Shown: positions 42,085 through 51,079 of the stretch, piece after piece | How the letters are laid out: every line of letters begins with the position of its first letter | How positions within the stretch are numbered: position 1 is the stretch's first letter | Assembly (NCBI GenBank): GCA_046350595.1 | Contig: JAXMAC010000002.1 | Coordinates: 36,599-100,598, forward strand | DNA from: JAHFOW01 sp046350595 | Lineage (GTDB): Bacteria > Planctomycetota > Brocadiia > Brocadiales > Brocadiaceae | Length of the DNA stretch: 64,000 nt | Direction of reading: 5' to 3' | The notes under the pieces: model-generated | The model's database searches: none | What the model was told of the DNA's origin: nothing | What the model saw: only the letters and a program-made list of their open reading frames with translations | Translations under genes and position numbers: made by a program

Positions 42085-42121
42085 AAAAAAGAGGATAGAC
42101 TTTTGTTCTATCCTCTTTTTT
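42085..42121. terminator. Bidirectional terminator hairpin
   Basis: The arms AGAGGATAGA and TCTATCCTCT enclose a 7-nt loop and are flanked by A-run and T-run on the two sides, so it can work on both strands. It follows the 42147-42545 gene by 26 bp. Confidence 0.8.
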
Positions 42122-42146
42122 GTGCGAATTTTACATGGATTCCTAT

Positions 42147-42545
42147 TTATTTTTGTTGCAATTTCCAATCATTCCCGGCAACATCCCAATCTTCCAAATC
42201 TATTTTATTACTATGTTGTATACCGCCACGAAACCACTTTCCCTTTGTTCTGCTGGAATTTTCATTATCGCTTCTTACCATTCTAAAACTGTTACTCCCG
42301 CGGATGCCGCCACGGAACCACGGTCCCTTTGCCGGCATTTTACTTGTTTCAACCTCTGTTACTTTGCCCGTATATTTCAAACCACCGCGATACGATGTCC
42401 CGTTCATTGATTTTTTTGTTGCCATTTCGGAAACCCCATCAGAAGATTGACAAATTTCCGGTTGACTTACAAAGAGAAGCCCAAAAATCAATACACATGA
42501 ATAAATCGCCCCTACTATTCCATGTACAAAGTTTATCTTACCCAT
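42147..42545 (-). CDS. Exported WFRGGI-repeat protein
   Basis: A 132-residue protein with an N-terminal signal or anchor (residues 8-30, HGIVGAIYSCVLIFGLLFVS). The mature part has three spaced copies of a short motif: GTSYRGGLKYTGK, GPWFRGGIRGSNS and GKWFRGGIQHSNK. They are about 30 residues apart, and the aromatic-Arg-Gly-Gly core is constant. The start at 42545 has a strong Shine-Dalgarno (AAAGGAGGTG). No family is known to me. Upstream (42546-43007) are several palindromes that could control it, and an NtrC-type regulator gene is next on the same strand, so it may be the target of that regulator or another. Role unknown. Confidence 0.6.
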   Translation of the reverse strand: MGKINFVHGIVGAIYSCVLIFGLLFVSQPEICQSSDGVSEMATKKSMNGTSYRGGLKYTGKVTEVETSKMPAKGPWFRGGIRGSNSFRMVRSDNENSSRTKGKWFRGGIQHSNKIDLEDWDVAGNDWKLQQK

Positions 42546-42645
42546 AATTACACCTCCTTTATAAAATTTTAAACACCCTCAAAACCCTAAAAATACTGAA
42601 TCTTTTACCTGTCGATTAACTTAATTATCATTCATACCCAAACTC

Positions 42646-42732
42646 CTTTCTGGTATATTAAGTTACGTGTTTTTTTGTTATTCACTTTATCCTTTTCTTG
42701 TTTTTTATAAAAACAAACGATATACCAGAAAG
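42646..42732. promoter_or_regulatory. 13-bp arms CTTTCTGGTATAT...ATATACCAGAAAG
   Basis: Inverted arms 61 nt apart in the 462-bp gap upstream of the WFRGGI gene. A further palindrome, CTTTTCCTT...AAGGAAAAG, lies at about 42793-42818. The gap holds no gene. Confidence 0.5.
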
Positions 42733-42909
42733 AAAATAACGTTCATTATTTTGCTTACAAACTGATTATTTTTGGTTTAAAAATACCTTGCTTTTCCTTG
42801 TATTTATAAGGAAAAGAAGACACTTTAATAAAACTCAAATATTTATAAAAAATAAAACAACATTCAAGAATATGGTATTATCGAACTATTCAGTGAGGAT
42901 AAATAATAT

Positions 42910-42955
42910 GTAACATGTTACACACGTGTATCAGGACGAAAATGTAACGTTACAC
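42910..42955. promoter_or_regulatory. Operator-like dyads TGTAACATGTTACA and TGTAACGTTACA
   Basis: Two palindromes 20 nt apart, matching the dyads at 42021, 42055 and 32242. They are about 365-410 bp upstream of the WFRGGI gene start and 53 bp past the NtrC gene stop. Confidence 0.6.
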
Positions 42956-43007
42956 CTGGCAAAACGAGGAAATTAAAGGAGTGGGAGGGAATACACCGGA
43001 CGGTTAA

Positions 43008-44720
43008 TTACGTGTCAATATCGTGTGTCTTGATTTTGTATTCATCAATCTTTCGGTATATGGTTTGTCTGCTTATACCTAAGAGACGTGCTGCCCTGGC
43101 CTTATTCCATGCAGTCTTTTCGAGCGCCTGGACAATTACCTCTGGTTCATTAAGTCTCAAATCTCCGGGAGCAAAGTCATGGGTATTTATAAAGTCCCGC
43201 ATATCAATGGGCAGGTGTTCAAGGGTAATCGTGTTCTGATGACAGAGAATACAGGCATGTTCCAGGGTATGCTCAAGCTCCCGAATATTACCGGGCCACG
43301 GATAGTCCATGAATATTTTCTGCACATCAGAAGAAATCGCTATAATTTCTTTATTTAACTTTTTATTGAGTTTATTCAAAAAGTGTCTTATCAGGAGGGG
43401 GATATCTTCACGTCTTTCAGACAATGACGGTAATTTTATTTCAACTACCTTGAGCCGATAATAGAGATCTTCCCGAAACTCACCGCGCAGTACTTTTTTC
43501 TGGAGGTCCTGATTGGTAGCAGCAATCATCCTGACATCAACCCTAACCGGCGTAGAATTTCCAACCCGCTCAAATTCTTTTTCCTGTAACACCCTCAATA
43601 ACTGCAATTGCACCTTCGGCGATATGTCTCCGATTTCATCCAAAAACAGGGTGCCTCCATTTGCCTTTTCTATCCTGCCCATCCTTTCATGTGTAGCTCC
43701 TGTAAAGGCGCCCTTCACATGTCCAAAAAGTTCGCTTTCAAGCAGATTCTCTGACAGGGCGGAGCAATTTACCTTTACCAGTGGTTTATTCCTGCGTTCC
43801 CCCTTGTAATGTAATGCCTCGGCAACCATTTCCTTGCCCGTACCGCTTTCACCGGTAATCAGAACGGTTGTCTGTACATCGGCCAGGTCTTCAATGAGCG
43901 AGTAAAGCATCTGCATCTTTTCGCTTTTTCCAACAATGTTATGGAATTGCTGGCGCTCTTTCATATCCTGTTCAAGACAGGCCAGGCGTGTTTCATCCCT
44001 TACCACAAGGACTGCGCCTCCAGGCAAGCCTTTGTCATTGAGAAATGGATATGTACAAATATTGACCACTTGCGCCGGACAGGTATTCTTATGACATTCA
44101 AGCCGGTATATTTCCACAGATTCTTTTTTCCGGATAGTTTCAGTCAGAACCTCGATACACTTCCCTTCGCAGTGTTTCGCTAAAGAATTAAACGGTTTAC
44201 CGATATCCTCCCGTGTCAGTTCACAGATACCCTTCGATGCATCGTTCATTTCAATAATTACCAATTCCTTGTCGACCGTGATGATTGCATCCTTTACACT
44301 TCTGAAAATTGCCTCAAGGTTCAGGCGATACTTCTCCTTTTCATCCAATATTGTCTTATGACGCAACGCCATTTTTGCAACGCGTAACAGCGTATCCTTC
44401 AAAACCGGTTTTTGGATATAATCATAAGCGCCAAGACGTACGGCATCCAAAGCGGTCTCGATACTCGGATTACCCGTAATCATAACAACGGGGGAATAAA
44501 GATTTCTTTTTTTGACCTCTCTTAAGAAGTCAATCCCTGTTTTACCGTCTTTTAAGAGAATGTCGACAAATATCAGATCAAAATTTGATTTATCAAGCGT
44601 TGTTTCAGCCTCATAATAATTACTAGCGGTAATTACCTCGTATCCCGCGCCCAAAAGAAAGCTTTCCAGTGTAAATCTGATATTTTCTTCGTCATCAATT
44701 ACCAATATACGTGTCTTCAT
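43008..44720 (-). CDS. Sigma-54-dependent response regulator with PAS domain (NtrC type)
   Basis: A 570-residue transcription activator. The receiver domain is residues 1-120, with the phospho-acceptor Asp in FVDILLKDG near 53 and the Lys in YIQKPV near 104. A PAS domain follows (about 135-240). The AAA+ domain carries Walker A GESGTGKEMVAEALH near 292 and the sigma-54-contacting loop GAFTGATHERMGR near 337. Walker B GGTLFLDEIGD and the PWPGNIRELEH motif near 487 follow. The C-terminal Fis-type HTH (AWNKARAARLLGISRQTIYRK) binds an enhancer site. It works with sigma-54 RNA polymerase at -24/-12 promoters. The 1450-aa histidine kinase encoded about 400 bp upstream on the same strand is the likely cognate sensor. 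Confidence 0.92.
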   Translation of the reverse strand: MKTRILVIDDEENIRFTLESFLLGAGYEVITASNYYEAETTLDKSNFDLIFVDILLKDGKTGIDFLREVKKRNLYSPVVMITGNPSIETALDAVRLGAYDYIQKPVLKDTLLRVAKMALRHKTILDEKEKYRLNLEAIFRSVKDAIITVDKELVIIEMNDASKGICELTREDIGKPFNSLAKHCEGKCIEVLTETIRKKESVEIYRLECHKNTCPAQVVNICTYPFLNDKGLPGGAVLVVRDETRLACLEQDMKERQQFHNIVGKSEKMQMLYSLIEDLADVQTTVLITGESGTGKEMVAEALHYKGERRNKPLVKVNCSALSENLLESELFGHVKGAFTGATHERMGRIEKANGGTLFLDEIGDISPKVQLQLLRVLQEKEFERVGNSTPVRVDVRMIAATNQDLQKKVLRGEFREDLYYRLKVVEIKLPSLSERREDIPLLIRHFLNKLNKKLNKEIIAISSDVQKIFMDYPWPGNIRELEHTLEHACILCHQNTITLEHLPIDMRDFINTHDFAPGDLRLNEPEVIVQALEKTAWNKARAARLLGISRQTIYRKIDEYKIKTHDIDT

Positions 44721-44958
44721 CCGTCACCCTTTGATATTATAAATTAGGTATTCGGCGACTGGTAGGCGCCGTCTCCCGACGGCGATGAATATCCCCACTG
44801 GCAAGCAAGCTCCGTTCGCCACCAGGAGTTGGCTCCTATCAAAAACATGGAAATCCCTTAACATAAATTCAGACGATCAAAAGGAATGCCAATATCTACA
44901 ACAAAATAATTATTAATAAATATTTCAGTATCCATAAACAGCCGAAGGCCACATCAAG

Positions 44959-45047
44959 CCGTTCAAACAGTTCAAACAGTTCAAACGGTTCAAACGGTTC
45001 AAACGGCTTAAACGGTTTGAACGGTTTGAACGGTTTAAACGGTTTAA
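44959..45047. repeat. Tandem GTTCAAACG repeat folded back on itself
   Basis: About five 9-bp units of GTTCAAACG or GTTCAAACA are followed directly by about four units of the reverse complement GGTTTGAAC or GGTTTAAAC. The array can form one hairpin of roughly 40 bp per arm. It lies in the 401-bp gap between the NtrC gene and the sensor kinase. A second short inverted repeat (GGCGCCGTCTCCCGACGGCG, 44767-44786) lies in the same gap. I see no gene here. Confidence 0.85.
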
Positions 45048-45121
45048 TCCATGCCAACGATCTTAGGATAAACCATCCGCATTACGACTTGTATTGAAAT
45101 TCCCATACCTTAAAGTAATTC

Positions 45122-48100
45122 TTACAGAGTCTTAGACGCGGGAAGCGTCACGGATACTTGAGCAAATTCTCCCTCTACGCTATCAATGGTAATCTTGCCA
45201 CCATGTTCCACAATAATACCATGGCTAATACTAAGACCCAATCCTGTGCCCCTTCCTCTTGGTTTCATGGTAAAAAAGGGGTCCATTACTTTGCCTATCA
45301 TATTTGATGGTATTCCCATCCCGTGATCATAGAATGTGATTTTTACATACCTGCTATTATCCATGATTGTTTCTTTACCTGAAATCTCAAGTATCTTATT
45401 CTCGTGGTTACCGGTATATTTCTGATTCAATGCATACCGTGCATTGCTTATGAGATTCAGGAAGACCTGTTGAATTTGTTGGTGATGCACGAACACCTTT
45501 GGCAATGTTCGGGGAATATTCAACCTTAACTTAATGCCCTCTTTTTCTAATTGCGTCTCTGCCATGATAAGGGTATCAGACAGTATTTCATGAATAGATA
45601 CATTGTTCTTCTCCTTGCTTCCATGCGGCCTGGAAAAACAAAGGAGATTATTCACAATGTCTGCTATTCGTTTACCTTCTTTAATAATCCTGTTTGCAAT
45701 GTCTTTGTCTTTGCTCCCATCACTACTCCCGTCCGACAATATCTGTGCACAATTAATAACCCCTGTTATTGGATTGTTGATCTCATGCGCAACACCAGCA
45801 GCCAGCTCCCCAAGAGATGCCAGATGCCTGGTACGAACAGCCTCCATCTGTAAAGCGATTTTTTCTGTTACATCCCAGAAGACACCCAGGATACCAATAA
45901 TCCCGCCTTTTTCATCTTTCATGGGTGTTTTGATGGTATGGATGATACATTCGCGCCCATCCATAATGTATTTTTCTTCCATGTCCTCTGTATTCCCTGA
46001 TTCCATAATCCGTTTGTCATCGGCCCTGTATTTTTCGGCCAGCACTTTTGGAAAAAAGTCAAAGTCTGTCTTTCCAATGATATCGTCAGGTTTGATTTTT
46101 AGATCTTTGGCATAATTTTCATTGCACGATACATACACCGAATTTTTATCCTTATAGAATACCTTTTGCGGGAGATTTTCGAGTAATGTCCTTTGCTTAT
46201 CTTCGCTCAATTGTAAGTCACGGTACAACAACATATTAGTAAGCGCATCAGCAACCTTATAGGAAATATCTCTACATAATCTTTTTTCATCATCCGTCCA
46301 CTCACGGACATGATCACATTGGAGTAACCCTAACATCCAGGGATTACCAATACTGGGATGAACAGCAATCATCATAAGCGACTGTACCGATAACATACCT
46401 TTCAAGAATTCGATATATGCATTATCTACATTCTCCGTTATATTGAATATAAGCGGTTCTTTGGAGTTCAATAATACCTGAATATCTTCCCGGACATCCC
46501 CCATTGCTTCTGGAAATTTTGCCAATTCGTTATGGGAAATGTGAGACCCATCACCCTCCGACTCAAATTGTAACACCATAGACCGAACAGCAGGAGCACA
46601 CGGATAACTCATAAAGACGTGATCACATTTAAATATTGTACGGATTGTATCAACAACATTCTTCACCATGAGAGAGATATCCATAGTCTGGCTAATTACG
46701 GTGGAAATCTTATTCATACTCTCAAAATAGTGAAGATTAGTCACCCGAATTTGTTCTGCGTGCTTACGGTCAATACCCATCGCAATAATATCCGAAGCTG
46801 ACGCAAGCGCCCTTATCACAAAATCATTCAGTGGTTTGCGTGAAAACATGGCAACGACCCCAACCAGGCGGTCGCTGGTAATCAGGGGATAACCTGCAAA
46901 CGAAACTATCTTCTCACGTCGCGCCCACTCTGAATCACTGATATAGGGGTCATCATTGATCGAATTCGTTAAATATGCCTGCCGTTCAAAGGCAATACGG
47001 CCGATCTTAAGTTTACCAACAGGAACACGGCTATGGATGCCGTTAATGTGGGTATACATACCTGCGCTTGCCTGTAATTCCAGCATATTTTCCATTTCGT
47101 TGAGTGTCCAGATACGGGCAAACGCTGCATCCAAATGTTCGACGACTGCCTCTGCACAATGGCTTAACATATCTTGCAACGTCTCATCACGGCCAAAGGC
47201 AATGCTCACATCCCTGACAAATGACATCAGGCGCACTCGTTCTGCCATGACCTGCATGCGCTTCTGGTCAGTAATATCATTCCCAAAGGCAATTCCGCCT
47301 ATAAGTTTACCGCGATCCCTTACGTCGCTGATCTGCCATGAAACATATCGGGTGTTTCCTGATTTTGTTATAATTGGATTCTCATACGGTTTATTAAATT
47401 GTCCGATATTCCTTCGTTTTACAAATTCATCCCAAATATAAGGGTATTTATCTCTTGGCGTGAGGATATCAAAACAATTTTTCCCTATAATTTCTTCTTT
47501 CTTGTAACCTGTAATTTTTTCGGCGGTCTGGTTAAATACGTTAACATTGCCTGCCGTATCTAATCCAATAACCATCACATTGGCTGTTTCAATGAGGTTT
47601 TCCGCATATTCTTTTGCTTGCTTGAGTTCGTCCATCATCCGCTTACGTTCGGTAATATCTCTCGCAGTGCCAATAACTCCAATGATATTCCCATTCTCAT
47701 CCCTTAAGGGTAAATTTTTATATTCACACAGGACGCCCGTATCTTTGAAATAAACCTCGTAGAGGGGACTTTCCCCTTTTAATGTTCTGGTATAGGCATC
47801 CATGCCTTTTTTAAGATTCTCTTCGTCGAAAAGCGGCGCAAATGGTTTCCCCTGGAATTCCTCCCGCTTGTGCCCGGTAAGTTTTTCAAACATATGGTTT
47901 ACAAATAATATATTCCCCTTGGTATCGCAGATGTAAGGAAGATCGTCTATCTCAGAAATAAGTATTTCATACTTTTTTAATTCACCCCGCGCCTTTTTAT
48001 GTTCAGCAATTTCTTCCGCAAGAAGTTTGTTCGCCATAAGAAGTTCTGCGGTACGTTCTTTAACGCGTATCTCCAGTTGATCACGGGCATTTCTCAACAT

Positions 48101-49474
48101 CTCCACCTTGTGTCTGTGTTCTAATGCATTGGAAAATATTTCACCCACCATCTTGAAGAGGGTAATATCCTGTTCTATCCAGGTTTTTTCTTCCCACACT
48201 GAATCCAGTCCTAAAAATCCAACAGGATATCCACCGTAGGCCATGGGGACAATGACGAGCGATTTAATCTCATGTGCTTGCAATATTTCTTTTTCTGTAT
48301 TTGCGAATTCAGGCAATTCAGACACCCGTGGGATATAAATGGTTTCAAGTTTTTCCAACTTCTCGGCAGGCCATGGAAAATACTCAACAGGAACTTCTTT
48401 AAGATTTTCAATTTGCGGCTCAATTCCATCGGCGCACCATTCGTGGGTATTCCTTATTGTCTTTTTATCTTCAGAAAACAAAAAGATATAACCACGGTCA
48501 ATACCGGTAAATTCACCAATGAGTTGTAATGCACGGTTTATTCCCGCATCAACCTCATCAGCGGCCAGATTGATGAAGTTTGTTGATATAGTTGCCACAA
48601 GTTCTTCCATTCTCACCCACCGATGGAGCAAATCCTCTGCACACTTACGTTCTGCAATTTCGCCTTTGAGCTCAGCGTACGATTTTCCGAGTGCCCTTGT
48701 CATTTTATTAAAGTTCATGGACAACTGCCCAATCTCGTCACGGGAATAAACATCGACTGTGCGGTCGAGATTTCCTGAAGCAATATCCACGGTAACATCT
48801 GCCAGCCGTTTTAGTGGAAATACCAGATATTTCGTAAGGAAGAGGACAATGCCTATCCCGCCTACAACAATGCCAATACCCATAGGAATAATACTATACA
48901 GAATAATCTTTTTAATCTTTTCGTTAAGCCTGTATGTGGACAAACCAATCTGCGCATAACCCAGAATCCTTGGTTTCACCTCCGGAGAACATTCACCAAA
49001 AACCTGTGCGGCAAGCGACTCTTCAGAAAATGTTAGTTTTTCAAAGATTGGCATAAAAAAGTCATAAAAGACTTCACCTGAATCCGCAACGACACGATTG
49101 ACAATGGGAACATCGGTATTCTTAAAGTCACGATTGGTGGGAATTACGGGTATTTGAATGTTTGTTTGGGGGAATTTTTCTCCAACGAGGGTTGTTTGCC
49201 CATCTGATATCCTCCAATAACCAATCTGCTTCTCCCTGTCTAAAAGTTCTATTCGTTTAAGAGGAATACCCAAAAATGCGGGTTGTGTATATTTCAGCGC
49301 ATGCCTTACTTCGTTATCCTGGGAAAGCAACATCACCAGAGATATACCCATTTCTTCAAGTCTTTCCTTCTGCTGATTTTTTGCATGAATAAGCAGATAA
49401 ACACTGCTCATAGCGCTAATCGCTATGAGCAGCAAATTCATGAAAATAATCAGTTTTGTTCGGATACCAACCAT
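45122..49474 (-). CDS. Large multi-domain membrane sensor histidine kinase
   Basis: A 1450-residue protein. N-terminal membrane helix (residues 6-28), an extracytoplasmic sensor of about 160 residues, then a second helix (190-215, IIPMGIGIVVGGIGIVLFL), then HAMP (NLDRTVDVYSRDEIGQLSMNFNKM). Next come a GAF domain with EWCADGIEPQ, PAS with CDTKGNILFVNHMFEKLTGH, a second PAS (GLDTAGNVNVFNQTAEKITGY), two GAF-like domains (810-960 and 985-1120), and a third PAS with NENYAKDLKI. HisKA has HEINNPITGVINCAQ near 1235 with the phosphoryl His, and HATPase_c with NARYALNQ, FYDHGMGIP and RGRGTGLGLSIS ends the protein. The stop is 401 bp upstream of the NtrC-type regulator start, so these two are a probable two-component pair. 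The signal is unknown. Confidence 0.9.
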   Translation of the reverse strand: MVGIRTKLIIFMNLLLIAISAMSSVYLLIHAKNQQKERLEEMGISLVMLLSQDNEVRHALKYTQPAFLGIPLKRIELLDREKQIGYWRISDGQTTLVGEKFPQTNIQIPVIPTNRDFKNTDVPIVNRVVADSGEVFYDFFMPIFEKLTFSEESLAAQVFGECSPEVKPRILGYAQIGLSTYRLNEKIKKIILYSIIPMGIGIVVGGIGIVLFLTKYLVFPLKRLADVTVDIASGNLDRTVDVYSRDEIGQLSMNFNKMTRALGKSYAELKGEIAERKCAEDLLHRWVRMEELVATISTNFINLAADEVDAGINRALQLIGEFTGIDRGYIFLFSEDKKTIRNTHEWCADGIEPQIENLKEVPVEYFPWPAEKLEKLETIYIPRVSELPEFANTEKEILQAHEIKSLVIVPMAYGGYPVGFLGLDSVWEEKTWIEQDITLFKMVGEIFSNALEHRHKVEMLRNARDQLEIRVKERTAELLMANKLLAEEIAEHKKARGELKKYEILISEIDDLPYICDTKGNILFVNHMFEKLTGHKREEFQGKPFAPLFDEENLKKGMDAYTRTLKGESPLYEVYFKDTGVLCEYKNLPLRDENGNIIGVIGTARDITERKRMMDELKQAKEYAENLIETANVMVIGLDTAGNVNVFNQTAEKITGYKKEEIIGKNCFDILTPRDKYPYIWDEFVKRRNIGQFNKPYENPIITKSGNTRYVSWQISDVRDRGKLIGGIAFGNDITDQKRMQVMAERVRLMSFVRDVSIAFGRDETLQDMLSHCAEAVVEHLDAAFARIWTLNEMENMLELQASAGMYTHINGIHSRVPVGKLKIGRIAFERQAYLTNSINDDPYISDSEWARREKIVSFAGYPLITSDRLVGVVAMFSRKPLNDFVIRALASASDIIAMGIDRKHAEQIRVTNLHYFESMNKISTVISQTMDISLMVKNVVDTIRTIFKCDHVFMSYPCAPAVRSMVLQFESEGDGSHISHNELAKFPEAMGDVREDIQVLLNSKEPLIFNITENVDNAYIEFLKGMLSVQSLMMIAVHPSIGNPWMLGLLQCDHVREWTDDEKRLCRDISYKVADALTNMLLYRDLQLSEDKQRTLLENLPQKVFYKDKNSVYVSCNENYAKDLKIKPDDIIGKTDFDFFPKVLAEKYRADDKRIMESGNTEDMEEKYIMDGRECIIHTIKTPMKDEKGGIIGILGVFWDVTEKIALQMEAVRTRHLASLGELAAGVAHEINNPITGVINCAQILSDGSSDGSKDKDIANRIIKEGKRIADIVNNLLCFSRPHGSKEKNNVSIHEILSDTLIMAETQLEKEGIKLRLNIPRTLPKVFVHHQQIQQVFLNLISNARYALNQKYTGNHENKILEISGKETIMDNSRYVKITFYDHGMGIPSNMIGKVMDPFFTMKPRGRGTGLGLSISHGIIVEHGGKITIDSVEGEFAQVSVTLPASKTL

Positions 49475-49601
49475 AGTGTATTACCGTATAAAATCCTCTT
49501 GTTTGTAGCCAATAACATTACTCGCTGACTTTTAGCTTTTCATTCTATCAAATTAAAAGAATATTGTCTGTGACGTACGTCACATTTTAAAAAAAATTTT
49601 A

Positions 49602-50618
49602 TTATGGGAATAACATGACATCAGGACGAGATTGAAATGGCATCAAATTTACCTCAATGCTCTTCGCTGTTTGCGTATTAAAAGCCAACTTCAACCTTTC
49701 AGGTTTTTTAACTCCCAAAGAAATGCACTCGGGATTATTAAGTAAAATCCGGGCAATCTGGGATGCCTGCAAGCCGGTGTAAGCATAATCCGGGGAGATA
49801 GAGAAGAGCGCGCCTGCTTTTACTATTGCACCTGAGCTGCCAAATGTCGGCAGCCGTTTTGTTGAAGTCATTTTAAAGATCGTATTCAGAGAATTTCTCG
49901 TAACCACCACATAGTCAGGTATTATCCACAGGGCATCGATTTTATCGATAATTTTTTCCAGAGCAGGCGTGATTTCATTTGTCAGAGCAACCTCTGCTTT
50001 TATAAGATTAAAATCATACAGCTGCGCAATTTGTTCAGCCTCGGCGACAGTCTTTTCGGAACCGCTCGTTGGGTCAAAAATAACCCCAATATGCTTGTTT
50101 CTTCCAAAAAACTTTTTAAAAATGGAAAATTGTTCTTCTATCGGCGCTTCTGAGGAGATGCCGGTAATATTGTTTCCCCCTAAATCAAACCTTTCATGAT
50201 TCACCACCATACAATAGACAATGGGGATATCGGTAAATTGTTTTTTTGCAAGGGTCGCCGCAAGCACTCCTACTGCAAAAATAAGTTTTGGTTTACACTC
50301 ACCAATTTTAATGCTATGGATTACTTTATTACCTTCCTCTTCGTCTCCTTTCAGGTCATACACAGCGCCAATAGAAATGTTTTTTCCCTTGCACCCTTCT
50401 TTAAAACCATAAATTGCCTCATTATAGGCAGTAATATCCTGGCTTCTAATAACAACAACGTTTTTATCAGCATTATCTGAATGTTTCGGAGGAATAATAT
50501 CTTTTGCGAGGAGGTGTGAAACATAAAATAATAAATAAAAAATACACCCGATGATGGCGAGGGACATCGTGAAGATAGGGCGCGTGTAAAATTTAAGGTT
50601 TTTTTTCATCATAGCCAT
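49602..50618 (-). CDS. ABC_sub_bind-family periplasmic substrate-binding protein
   Basis: A 338-residue exported protein of the ABC_sub_bind (PF04392) family. Signal or anchor helix at residues 12-34 (FTMSLAIIGCIFYLLFYVS). The bilobal fold is seen in VVVIRSQDITAYNEAIYGF, KLIFAVGVLAATLAKKQF, DIPIVYCMVVN and VIFDPTSGSEKTV. Such proteins often sit beside histidine kinases or GGDEF proteins and act as the ligand sensor. No ABC permease or ATPase is adjacent, while a kinase and a diguanylate cyclase are on either side. It precedes the kinase gene by 128 bp on the same strand. I therefore favour a signalling role over transport, as inference. Confidence 0.82.
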   Translation of the reverse strand: MAMMKKNLKFYTRPIFTMSLAIIGCIFYLLFYVSHLLAKDIIPPKHSDNADKNVVVIRSQDITAYNEAIYGFKEGCKGKNISIGAVYDLKGDEEEGNKVIHSIKIGECKPKLIFAVGVLAATLAKKQFTDIPIVYCMVVNHERFDLGGNNITGISSEAPIEEQFSIFKKFFGRNKHIGVIFDPTSGSEKTVAEAEQIAQLYDFNLIKAEVALTNEITPALEKIIDKIDALWIIPDYVVVTRNSLNTIFKMTSTKRLPTFGSSGAIVKAGALFSISPDYAYTGLQASQIARILLNNPECISLGVKKPERLKLAFNTQTAKSIEVNLMPFQSRPDVMLFP

Positions 50619-50666
50619 TACAGAGGGGCATGGTCTCCATGAGAAATCAGTTCTCGCTTCATAATA

Positions 50667-50916
50667 TTAAAACGGGTTACTCAATCCAACGAAAAACGTC
50701 CGCCCCGGTCTGGGGAGATCATCGGGTACAGCAGCAGGCCTTGGATCGCGGTAATCTTCGTCCAGTAGATTAAATACTGTCCCCTGCACCTCCATGGACT
50801 TAAAGAATCCTTTTCCAATAAAAGAAAGATTGAACAATGCATAAGCAGGCAAGTCGCCCCTCGAATCGTTACTCTCCCTGGAGCGCCTCCCGTTAACAAA
50901 GGGTGTGTAGGGGGTT
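50667..50916 (-). pseudogene. C-terminal fragment of a TonB-dependent receptor
   Basis: The last 83 codons read as the final strands of a TonB-dependent outer-membrane receptor: TPFVNGRRSRESNDSRGDLP, ALFNLSFIG, VFNLLDEDYRDP and RPGRTFFVGLSNPF, with the terminal Phe before the stop as required for outer-membrane insertion. The 5' side stops at a fragment of the dispersed element (50920-50954), so everything up to the plug domain is missing. An intact receptor of this type needs about 600-800 residues. Confidence 0.8.
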
Positions 50917-50919
50917 GTA

Positions 50920-50954
50920 AAAAACTTACAAAAAAATAAGTTTTTACAGAGTAA
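50920..50954 (-). repeat. Outer end of the dispersed element (copy G)
   Basis: 35 bp matching the AAAAACTTAC...AAGTTTTTACAGAGTAA end of the 227-bp element, exactly at the 5' break of the TonB-dependent receptor fragment. The rest of the gap to 51079 holds no gene. Confidence 0.8.
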
Positions 50955-51079
50955 ACCCACATGATATAAAGGCTCACAAGAGGGCGCGAAAATATGCATT
51001 TTCGTGCCAATACTATAGTGCCACGACACTGTTAAAAAAATCGCCATAGGCCTTATTTAACAACCGCTATCCAAGACTT

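Noticed and set aside
44959..45047. CRISPR array
   Set aside because: The units are 9 bp, tandem without spacers, and turn to their reverse complement; no cas genes are present.
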